Shown here one piece after another: positions 21,564 through 64,000 of a stretch of 64,000 nt of DNA (its first letter is position 1; each line of letters opens with the position of its first letter). The notes beneath the pieces are model-generated. The model was not told the origin of the DNA, did no database searches, and saw only the letters and a program-made list of their open reading frames with translations. Made by a program: the position numbers and the translations under genes. The DNA comes from Scleropages formosus. Its lineage: Eukaryota > Chordata > Actinopteri > Osteoglossiformes > Osteoglossidae. The stretch is from assembly GCF_900964775.1 (NCBI RefSeq), contig NC_041818.1, positions 14,717,332 to 14,781,331 on the forward strand. Direction: 5' to 3'.

Positions 21564-22079
21564 TCTCAGTCAGACTCTGTTGCTGCAGCTGGGACCCACT
21601 GCAGGTGGTGAGGGGGGTGACAATGACAGTGCCCAGTGGATATTTACTCTTCATAAATAGCTCAGCTCTACAAAATATTATTAATTTAAAAGGTAATGAA
21701 AGGGGGAAGGAAGAAAAGCAAATTTTATGAACTGATGAAACACTATGCATAATTGATCCTTCTCTTTAGAAACCAGGGGCCGGTTGTCTTCAGCAGTCAC
21801 ATCTGTTCAGCGAGGAGATGAAGTCATTCTAGGACGCAAACTCAATCTTGCAGTTGTTTAATTATGCATAGTTTTGTCATCAGAATTATCTGATTCTTGG
21901 CCAAAAACAATTTCAGCAAAGTCATAATAATGGAGTGAGTCTGGAGACCTAACCCTACAATGTTCCAGCAAACCAAAGTTTACCTCCATTGAATCTTACT
22001 GCTTATACTTTCTGGTCCCCCAACACCTGACAATTTCTTACACCACTGAACTTCAGTAACACCTTGACAGACACTACCA

Positions 22080-22316
22080 AAACATGCGTTCTAGGACCTG
22101 CCCCTCAAGTCAGCCTTTCCAGCCCTTTGAGCCTTTTTCAAGCTTTTCTTAACCTTTTCACACCATTTAACTGGCATTGACCTCCTTATAATCCCTTTCA
22201 GCCCCCACAGTGGCCGAACAACTATTTTACATCTTTCCTACAATTACCAACTATATACAATAAACATCTGTTTCCGCTCAAACATGGCACTATTCAGTAA
22301 CGTGGGTCGTTACAAT
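22080..22316 (-). mobile_element. Unclassified repeat, possibly LTR-derived
   Basis: Ends in 'gggtcgttacaat' like the repeat at 16400-16690 and shares short blocks with it. Degenerate; family not assigned. The following 22320-23290 stretch shows no gene. Confidence 0.3.
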
Positions 22317-23496
22317 ATTACTTACGTCACACACGATTAGATTCTAAAAATCGTATTGATATACACAGCCTGAACAGTAAAGGATGAAATGCATTATCAT
22401 CAAAACACTGCATTAAAATGTTGGATTTTAAGATATTTATTTCTAAATGCAACATTTTTAAGCAGAAGCACTGATTTTTATGGTATAGTCACAACATTTT
22501 GTAAATCATTACATGGAATCACTCACCCAGTATAAACATACATCTTGTTGTCATTTTTTGTGTAGGGTGGCATTTGAGCTGAGCATGATTAACAAAAATG
22601 AAATAATCTGCAAAATTTTTTTAAAAATTTAAAAAACATTGTTTTCTTACTAGAACATAACCACCAGTGCTAATGATTGTTTGCTCTCGATTTTTCAGAA
22701 TTCTTTCCTTGTACTTTTGTATTACAGTCTACTGTACACACACACATACGTATATATACACATATATTACATCTGAAAAGAAGTCTAGCTTCTATGTATC
22801 TTCATGAATAAGATAAATTTAAGTATCAGTAATATAAGTACATGAAATTGGAGTAAGAAGGTCCACTTATTGCAACCTTGACAAGTTGGATTCTCTGGAT
22901 TCAATAAGCGAAGAGAAGGAGCCTAAAAAACCCCCAGCCTTCGGGGACATTGAGTCACCCTCTGCACGGCACCCTTTGTAAGCAGAGGAGCACAGTGAGC
23001 AACAGACGAGCGCAGTTGTGCTCTTCCACGGAAATACCTGAAGTCAACAGTGAATTGAACGTAAAATGATTCCCCTCACTCTCAGGGCGGTACTGACTAC
23101 TTACTGTTTGCACTACTTTATATTTGCACATTGACATTTTTCTGTCACTATTGTGTTTGTGTTATTCCACAGTCTTTTGTCACACTTTCTTGTATGTATG
23201 TATGTATATATGTATGCATGCTGCAGCCTCATGCAGTTTCCCTTTGGCATCAATAGAGTTCTTTATCTGTCTTATCGCTGTATGAGAGGCATGGCGGTGC
23301 AACAGGTAGTGCTGGCGTCTCATGGCATCTGAGCTGTGGGATTGGAAGTGAGTTTGATCCTCACTCGGTTTGTGTGAAGTTGCATTCACATGGGTTCCTT
23401 CCACCAGGACAAAGACATGCCCTAAATGCGTGTGTGTTACGTTGCTCTGGCGAACAAACGGGTGATGACTGAAGTGTGTTCGCTTACTTTCCGTAA

Positions 23497-23795
23497 CCAC
23501 TTGTCCTGGTCAAGGTCACAGCAATCCAGAGCCCATCCCAGGAACACTGGACACTCTGCCAGGAGGGCACACACTGGACAGGACCCCAGTCCATCAGAGT
23601 AGCCATAAAGACTGCAGGCAATTTAAAGTCACAAATTCACCTGAACTGCAAGAAGAAACCAGAGCACCTAGAGGAAAGCCACACTGACATGGAGAGAACA
23701 CACAAACTCCACATAGATTGAGCTGGATTCAAACCTACAGCCATACAGCCCAGGCACTGTTAGATAGCAGCACTACTCGCTGCACTACCGTGCCA
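23497..23795 (-). repeat. Interspersed SINE-like repeat
   Basis: Fullest copy of the family also at 2935-3180: 'cacttgtcctggtcaaggtcacagc' through 'gcagcactactcgctgcactaccgtgcc'. A related SINE-like head lies just before it at about 23293-23400. Confidence 0.6.
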
Positions 23796-24008
23796 ACGTA
23801 TGGAGTTCAGTGAAGTATTTAACACTCTAAGTCACCTTACATAAAGCTGTCAACTAAATACCACAGAGCAGTCATTGTATGTCATTTTGGAGAAAAATGT
23901 CTGCTAAATGAATAAATGTAAATACATATTTAATGAATGGCATCTGTTTCTATTATCATCCATTTCACTATTTGTTCACACTTATTACTTGCTCATTAAT
24001 GCTGTTAT

Positions 24009-24205
24009 GGGGGCGCGGTGGCATAGTGGGTTGGACCACAGTCCTGCTCTCCGGTGGGTCTGGGGTTTGAGTCCTGCTTGGGGTGCCTTGCGACGGACTG
24101 GTGTCCCATCCTGGGTGTGTCCCCTCCCCCTTCGGCCTTGCGCCCTGTGTTGCTGGGTAGGCTCCGGTTCCCCCGCAACCCCGTATGGGACAAGCGGTTC
24201 TGAAA

Positions 24206-24250
<45 letters not shown>

Positions 24251-24258
24251 GCTGTTAT
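24009..24258 (+). mobile_element. Full-length tRNA-derived SINE with (TG)n tail and target duplication
   Basis: The clearest copy in the window. It begins GGGGCGCGGTGGCATAGTGG (A box), has 'ggggtttgagtcctgc' (B box) and ends in about 20 TG repeats. It is flanked by a 12-base direct repeat TAATGCTGTTAT (23997-24008 and 24247-24258), the mark of LINE-driven insertion. Confidence 0.88.
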
Positions 24259-24304
24259 TAGCAAACAGCAATTAGGCTGACATACTGCACAGAAATAAAC
24301 TTTG

Positions 24305-24310
24305 TTTATT
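24305..24310 (-). terminator. Candidate polyadenylation signal of the chimeric receptor gene
   Basis: AATAAA on minus, about 355 bases after the stop codon at 24664. A repeat (24385-24513) lies between the stop and this site. Position only; no transcript evidence. Confidence 0.4.
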
Positions 24311-24384
24311 TGTCTATCCTGTGTCTTATGCACCTACTTGAACGATGAACCTCGGTGTAGCAAGTGGTAGGGAACAAACTAGGT

Positions 24385-24513
24385 TTGCTTGAGACCTTCA
24401 TGTCTGCAGCTATGTCTCCTTCTCTCAATGTAATGCATAAACTGTACTTTTGCTGAGATGTACGTCGCTTTGGACAAAAGCGTCTGCTGAATGAATAAAT
24501 GTAAATGTAATGT
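24385..24513 (+). repeat. Interspersed repeat with 'aatgaataaatgtaaatg' tail
   Basis: Almost identical to 28684-28815, and present in reverse at 29655-29790. Ends 'gtcgctttggacaaaagcgtctgctgaatgaataaatgtaaatgtaa', a tail widespread in fish SINE/LINE-derived repeats. Confidence 0.7.
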
Positions 24514-24663
24514 GAACATCACTTGAGAATGTAATCTTTGATTTCCAGGCAATAATTCAGTGAAATACCCTGTCCAGCAACACTTAGCATCTCCAGATTA
24601 GGGAGACCTGGTTTCAGAGTTAAACTGAGAAAGTGGAGGTTGAGCTCTTTCCTTGAACTGCAG

Positions 24664-33217
<8,554 letters not shown>

Positions 33218-33767
33218 CGCCGCGCGCACCGCGAACGAAACGGAGCGACCGCGGCGGCGAGCTAAGAGAACTCCATTGGGCTCAAGTCCACTTCGCGTGT
33301 GCCTCGGTACCGACCGATGTGTCGGCGAAGAAAAGCTCGTCCATCATTGCTGTTTTTGCCAGCAGCAAGTAACGAGCGAAGGAACAAGGGAGCGAGTCGA
33401 GTGCGGGAGATGCGCTCCGCTCGCTCGCTCGTCCGTGTTAAATCATGGCTTCAGTGAGTGAGTTCACGCCCTTCCTTACTCCCCCTCAACTAAATTCCAA
33501 GGAAAAATAGGAAGCGAAACATTGGCGCTGCGACGACTAGCGCTACTGAGTGATGTATCCCCCAATTGTTCAGGTGTACATTCGAATCCAGCTCGGCTGG
33601 AGTGCTGGAGTCAGTACGTTCGCAGCTCCGGTTTCCTCTCACAGTCCTCAGGTGCATGAGTGGTGGTCAAGGAAAGTTAGTGAGAGAACAAACAAAACTC
33701 TTAAAGAATGGCGTAATGTTTAAGGATCGTAAATATGGTTCTAATGAGCATTTTTTAATTTGTAATA

Positions 33768-33982
33768 ACACACACACATTCTGAACCGCTTGTCCCATAC
33801 AGGGTGGGGGGGAACCGGAGCCTAACCCGGCAACTCAGGGAATAGGGCCAGAGGGAGAGGGGACACACCCAGGACGGGACGCCAGTCCGTCACAAGGCAC
33901 CCCAAGCAGGACTCGAACCCCAGACCCACCGGGGAGCAGGACTGTGGTCCAACCCACTGCGCCACCGCGCCACCGCACCCCC
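33768..33982 (-). mobile_element. tRNA-derived SINE with (TG)n tail
   Basis: Near full-length minus-strand copy with 'gccaccgcgccaccgcacccc' duplicated at its 5' end. Confidence 0.8.
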
Positions 33983-35011
33983 TACCTCTGAATAACACCT
34001 TTTAAGTAATTGTTCCGTGTGACTTTGTTGTGTATGAATGACGCCTTCACATATTTATTGGTGCAACAGAACGAGGGCCCTTCCTTGGGTGTGAACACGT
34101 GTTGTTTTTAGAGCAGATCATTCATGCGGTTAGTTTCTGTGGAACAGAGATTGCGTTCTTCCAACATTCCTCGAATGTTAAGAGAGGTTCTGAAAAAGCT
34201 CACGTTCGAAACTTGTACTGTTCTCAGAATGTTAATGTATCCACTAGGTTTGCTGTGTCCTTCAACATCATGCCACTTTTTTTCATTCTTTGTGACTTAA
34301 CAGTTGCATTTAATTTGCATGCAACCTACTTAAAGTGCGTTTCATTTGGTTAACTTGGTAAAAGTCACTGAGGACAGGACAGTAAAACAACTAGAAAGGG
34401 AATAAGTAAGTGCAAAAAAAAAAACTCAATCAGGAACGTCAAAAATAATCATAATTTTATTTTATTATCCCATTGTCATTGTTCATAGTACTATGGCGGC
34501 AGTGATTGTTGTAATTGTACTGGAAAATTAAAATAATCATCCACGTGGACTAATTACAATCATAATCAAAACCAAAAAAGTGACTCCATAAATCTAATTA
34601 TGTTGATTGTATAAATAAAACGTTGTTCTACTTCAATACTTTTGACACAAATTGTGTAAACGATGGTGGATAAATAGTGAAGGTGAAAATTCAAACCATG
34701 GACTAATAAGAATGGTTTTTGAGATTTTACTAACGTTATTGATGGAAGACGCTTTTCTAAGGCAAGCAGAAGCTGTGAAGTCATTTCTAAGGCACAGAAT
34801 AGTTTTGTGTTTTCAGTGCCACTGCTGTGACATTCAAAAAAACATACAAAGGATCAAAACTGGTGAGAGTCAGCATTTTAAATTCCTATAATTGACAACA
34901 TTGCTCTCACTTCCTTTTCTGCTGTTTGCCACTTCAGTTGCATTTTAAAATAGTTTTGGGAAAAATGCTTAGATAAACATTTTACAGTATTTTAATAAGC
35001 TGTTTGGATTT

Positions 35012-35226
35012 GGGGGTGTGTGGTGGCATGACGTGGCAGGTTTGGCCAAGTCCCGCTCTCTGGTGGGTCTGGGGTTCGAGTTCCGCTTGGGGTGCCTTGT
35101 GATGAACTGGCGTCCCACCCTGCCTGTGTCCCCTTCGCCTCCAGCCCTGCACCCTGTGTTGCCCGGTTAGGCTCCGGTTCATTGCGACCCCGCTCGGGAC
35201 ACGTGGTTTCAGCCAGTGTGTGTGTT
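35012..35226 (+). mobile_element. tRNA-derived SINE with (TG)n tail
   Basis: Plus-strand copy: 'gggggtgtgtggtggcatgac' head, 'ggggttcgagttccgcttgggg' B-box block, and a short TG tail. Confidence 0.78.
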
Positions 35227-36898
35227 TGGATCTGGTAACTTCCACTTTCCAAAAGGTATTAGTCATGATGGTATGCTGAGGGAGTACATGGGTGAGATGG
35301 TGTGGGATGTTTAATTGTAGCACAGAGAAGTTCTTCTTTCTCATGAAGACAAAAGTCTTCTAGTTATGATGCTTTGCTTTCCTTGCTTCTTAATAAGGTC
35401 GTCAGGTTATCCCTGCCTTTCACCTGCTGAGCTAATAACCCCATAATTTTCATTCAGTTAAATAAAACTTCTTTTAAATGACCACATCTGATATTTCCCA
35501 TGATCATGGCTGATTTTCAACTATCGTGTATTTCATATTTGAGAATACTCAACAGGTTCAGTAGTGTCAGCACTTTTTAAACATGAACTTTTTGAGTTTT
35601 TACCTGGTTATTGTCCTGGAATCATTAAAGTATATGCAATTATATGTAAAAGCTATGTACATTTTTTTAAAGTTTTTTTTTAAATGGGTTTAGTTAGCAG
35701 CACAATGATAAAGGATGAATACAAAGAAAAACTACGGCATATGAGGGAGACTAATATATCTAATTGAAAACAACCACCACAAGAATCATTAATTTAAGGG
35801 TAGAAGTTAAAGTGTCCAGTCTTTAAAATTAAGTCAACAGTAGTACTTCAGGTTTTTCCAGGAAAGCCTTTTCTCCAGCCCTGTCATTTAATAATTTGTT
35901 TAATTGTTTAAGGAAATGCATGACGTTGCATGTAGTACTGGGTAAACAACATTCTTTTCCAGTCTCAGCTAATTACACTGTATTGGTGTTCTGTATTTTG
36001 CAGCAGCAAATTAAATTTGCAGGTGAAAACCTTGGCTAGGAACCAGTGAGCTGTAATACAGAGATACTTCCAGGGTGGGCAATGTTTGACTTCATTAGCA
36101 TGGTTTGAGCAGTAGCTTCTAGCTATGTGAGCTTGTTAGAGAAAATAATTTTTGTTAGCATGGCATTATTTGTTCCTTGCCAAAGATTGCAGACATTGAT
36201 GCAATCTTATAAGGGTCAACATTCAGTCATGTTGCATTTCATTAATGGAGGTACAGCATATCCTCCTGAACTAAATTTAACTGATCTGAAAATGCTAGAA
36301 TATGTGCAAAATGATAACCGTAAGTCTGCTTATCCCTTTTGGTGCCAGTGGCCCCCATTGCTCACAATTTAAAATTGTTTTAACTTAAAAATAAGTTATT
36401 ACATAAACAGCTTTGAATTCAAAAGGTTAAAGTTGTGTAAGGGGATATAAATGCTGCCCTCATATATTTTATTTTAAATAACTAATGTCCTAACAGGGTA
36501 GTTCAGAACTGTACAATTTGTACAAGACTGCTCTTGAATCTGAAAAGTGCAGTTAATGCTTTAGGAGTTGCTGACCACTGGGCTGGACTTCTTTTGTGAT
36601 CATTTAATTAGTTCCTGTCTAGAGAATGGAAAAAGAGAAAGAAACTTACATGGAGGCATGATAAGTTTCTTAATAAAACTTACAAATAGGAGCACAAATA
36701 CCACAAGACAAGAAAGAGAAGATGGAATTTTTTGATTAATTGATTTTGTTGTGAACCAAGCAAACTGGATTCATTTGTGCTGGAGATGGTGTAATTCCAA
36801 AAGTTTCACTTCCTGCACTATTTAATTAAAAGAATTTATTTCTGGAAACTTCCAGCGGATTTTTGGAACTATTTTATGCAACCTGTATTTCATCATAA

Positions 36899-37108
36899 GG
36901 GGGACGCAGTGGTGTGGTGGTGCAGTGGGGTTGGCTGTGTGGTGGTCTGGGGTTTAAGTCCTGCTTGGGGTGCGCTGTGGCGGGCTGGCGTTCCGTCCGG
37001 TGTGTGTCCCCTCCCCCTCCAGCCTTGTGCCCTGCGTTGCCAGGTTAGGCTCCAGTTTGCTGTGACCGTGCTCAGGACAAGTGGTTTCAGCCATTGTGTG
37101 TGCATTTC
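36899..37108 (+). mobile_element. tRNA-derived SINE with (TG)n tail
   Basis: Diverged plus-strand copy ('gggggacgcagtggtgtgg' head, 'tggggtttaagtcctgcttgggg', short TG tail). Confidence 0.75.
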
Positions 37109-37279
37109 ATCATACTTGCATCTCCTTGTTTGAGATTTTGGGACCTTGCTTTGAAGTCAGAGATGTGCACTATTATCCAAACAGGCCCTTTATATAAGCA
37201 TGCTTCAGCAGACAAATAAAAAAAACAGAGCAATATTTTAATTTAAATGACTTTGCATTCTCTGAGCATCAAAAATGGC

Positions 37280-39268
37280 TTTATTCCAAAAACACACATT
37301 TTACAGAGTGCAGGTACATTTAGTACACAAGGGTTTACGTGGAAGAAACTTATATTCTATAAGGTGTTTTCCCACTGGAAAAGTAAATTTATACCAGAGC
37401 ATTTGCTACGTGGGGCAGAAAAGGAATGGGGTTTGGGGAAATAATGATAACCTTTTCTAAAACCTTCAATGGTGACATCAATATTAAGAATTCACTTTGT
37501 TAGACAATATTTGCTTTCTGCAATCACAAAATCATGTTCTGGTCTCACATTTGAGCCATGTACACCTTCAGCAGATATGAGCAGCAGCCAGTGATAATTC
37601 ATTATACAAGTAAGGATGGAAATTACAAACCATCATGTCTAGTTCAACAATCAAACAGTCCAAAGCATTTAGGGTCAATCTTTTGAAACAGTATTCATGA
37701 GAAAGCATTTGTGATACAGACAGCCCAATTGAGTACTACACTTTGAGCTGTGAGCAAGACCATTTCACCTCTACCAAGTACATGGTAGTCTATCGCTCAC
37801 CTGCAAGTATGTTTATTAACACATTGGAACTGTTGCCTACACTTTTCACTTTAAAGTATTGTTTATTACATTTCCACCTGCACAGATAAGCAGAAGGCTA
37901 AACGTGTTAGTTAAGCAAGTCATTTGTCTACACATTTTTCACTCCCTTATATACCTAAAAACTGGAACCACTGGCTGAAGCACATTATTCCACAAAATTA
38001 ACACCCTTCCTAGGATTTGAACCCAGTACCCACAGGTCTGGAAGCCTCCCTCATGTTTGCTGGTCAACATAACTCTGATGTGTGAGCAGGTATGAATTAT
38101 AAGCCTGAGACCTTTCTGAAAGCTCCTCTTATACCTTCCCTGGAAAGCAGACTTCCAAGAATTTACATGCTCCAACATGTTTGTCTACTTACCACTTCCT
38201 CTATGGAGTAAGTTAGTTGTAGGACTATAAATGGCATCATACAGCTTTACAGTAGTTAATAAATATTTAATAATACATTAAATAAGTAAATGTCAACAAC
38301 CAAGCTGTGAATGCTCTCCCCTAAAGTTCATCCAAACCTGGGACTAACTTTCCAACTCTTTCCATTTCTTTCTGCAATTCTAATTCACACTCACAACATT
38401 TATACAACTCAGCCTCTGACTTTGTATTCTATACAGCTTGATACATCACTCTAGAATATTCTTTGCTCATCACAAGATGTACAGTAGATCCACCTGTACT
38501 TTGGTTTGAGAACCCTAATGACCTCTCAATCGTATTTCAGATGGGCACCTGACAACAAGGATATAGTAAGTGAGTAAGAAGCCAGCGTCCAACCAGGTCA
38601 CACTACCCCAGCGAGGTCATCTGGATAGCAGTCAAAGAATCCATTCACTATTTACTGGGATGGGTTGCGATAGAAAAGAATTTTCCCAAAGTGCGTAGTT
38701 GATCTTCTTCAACCCAGGAAATAACATCACTTCACATAAAACCATTGCAAATCGTACCAACTCCATATTCAAGTTAACAAACAGGAATTTGCAGCCAAAA
38801 CCCTGTAAAATAACAACATGCATTAGATAATGAGAGAAGCCCACGTAGTAAGGTAGTGGAGAATTTACTGCTGGGTCTACTGCTTTGAAACAAAACACAC
38901 TTGCATTGTGTGTGAACTCTGCATCGCAACACGTGCGGGGCAAACATTTCCAAAAGCAAACCAATTCCACTGTGATTAAAACAAAATGTAATGGCAAATA
39001 AAGAGGCAGAACATTTGTGAAAACACCCTAAATGCGTAAGTGAACAATGCAGCAGTAAACAGTCAAAAATGTTGTACCAAAATGCAGCCTAGCCCGTTGA
39101 GCTCCAAAAGAGTCAAGGCTGGTCGAAATGTCTTAACCTGAACCTCAGGAACCTCGAATGGCTCGAGAGTTGGGTCCAGGTTCTCATAAGGTGCTGTCCA
39201 TGTCTGTGTGTGTGCTGCTTGTGGATCCGCAGCAATGGGACTGTGGGCAGGCCGTGCTCCCTCGGCTC
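37280..39268 (-). other. Probable long 3' UTR of the EHBP1L1-like gene
   Basis: Following the stop at 39269 on minus there is about 2 kb without repeats or coding pattern, with a minus-strand AATAAA at 37280-37285 (TTTATT on plus). Nearer AATAAA-like sites also exist, so the true end is uncertain. Confidence 0.35.
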
Positions 39269-63403
<24,135 letters not shown>

Positions 63404-64000
63404 ACATGGGGGCTGAGAACCATGGAGGCGCAGGTGGAATGGAAGAAGAGAACTTATGTTAAGGCAGGAGGGATAGATAAGGTGGGAAAGCAGTAGAAAA
63501 ATCCAGAACTAAACTTCAAGATTTATACTGAAAACCCATTGCTTAGTTTAGTGTTTTCAATAGTCAAGAAACAGCAGAATTTTTAGAGTATCCTAAAGGA
63601 GAAGTAGAGATTAGATACACAGGATGCTTAAAACCGCATACAGTATTGGGATGTAGAAGGTGCCTCACTCAAGGGCACAACAGCAGAACCCCTACAATGA
63701 CTTAACCCAGAAACTGCAGGTTAAAAACACTGTCCCCTCAACCACAACATTACCTGCAGCATTGCTCTCATACTAGTTTAACAATGGGAATACTTCACTA
63801 TTGAATGGTTAGAAGCTCCGTAAATGAAGGATAGACATGACCGTTTCCACTAAAGTCTCCAAGGCAGTGTTGACGCTTTCTTTGTACACGGAAGAAAAGA
63901 ACTCTTTCTCACAAAGTATCATTGGTCTCTGTAATAACTGGAAATGTTCCCTCTGCTTGAGGGAACAACATCACCATAACCAGAAGTTGTATTTGGGTTA

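Larger units (their letters stand above)
33990..37250. other. Intergenic stretch without a gene
   Basis: No coding pattern I can support. It contains two plus-strand SINEs (next entries) and otherwise AT-rich single-copy-looking sequence. Confidence 0.6.

Noticed and set aside
24009-24120. tRNA gene suggested by A and B boxes
   Set aside because: It is the head of a SINE: no cloverleaf continues past the B box, and the whole block is dispersed with a TG tail and target duplications.

Overview
The window is vertebrate nuclear DNA, almost certainly from a teleost fish. It has spliced multi-exon genes with long introns, a fish-style immunoglobulin light-chain cluster in which V segments face away from J and C, fish-type LINE/SINE families and many (CA)n tracts. 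The abundant SINE with a (TG)n tail makes me think of an early-branching teleost such as a bony-tongue, but that is memory, not proof.

Region 1 (1-21.6 kb) is an IgL cluster. Three V segments (leaders at 4, 4596, 8257) point right. One constant exon (12620-12939) and two J segments (14076-14113, 14667-14704) lie on the minus strand. A truncated V pseudogene (about 15004-15143) and two more V segments (17885, 21010) again point right. Five V segments end in a heptamer-12-nonamer signal and both J segments carry heptamer-23-nonamer signals, so 12/23 joining must go by inversion whichever V is used. Octamer and TATA boxes precede the leaders. The spaces hold SINEs, an L2-like LINE and LTR-like relics.

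Region 2 (24.66-33.22 kb, minus) is a complete 15-exon receptor tyrosine kinase gene of 874 codons by my exon model. Every exon phase agrees. The extracellular half is Eph-like (ephrin-receptor ligand-binding domain, Cys-rich/EGF-like region, one FN3), while the cytoplasmic half is a TAM-type (AXL/MERTK/TYRO3) kinase with no SAM domain. This Eph/TAM chimera is the most striking object here.

Region 3 (33.45-39.27 kb) has no recognisable gene. It holds three SINE copies and probably the long 3' UTR of the next gene.

Region 4 (39.27 to beyond 63.4 kb, minus) is most of an EHBP1L1-like gene: 24 exons giving about 3,200 residues, cut at its 5' end by the window edge. C-terminally it has a CH domain, a bMERB Rab-effector domain and a CaaX box (CVLQ). 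Before these it carries a very long low-complexity middle with 16 copies of a motif of the form M..L.P.CP....IPGFPS, spaced alternately long and short, and about four copies of a PMPRxKKR motif. EHBP1 family proteins link Rab8/10 membranes to EHD proteins and actin.

The three loci share no obvious functional link; they are simply neighbours.
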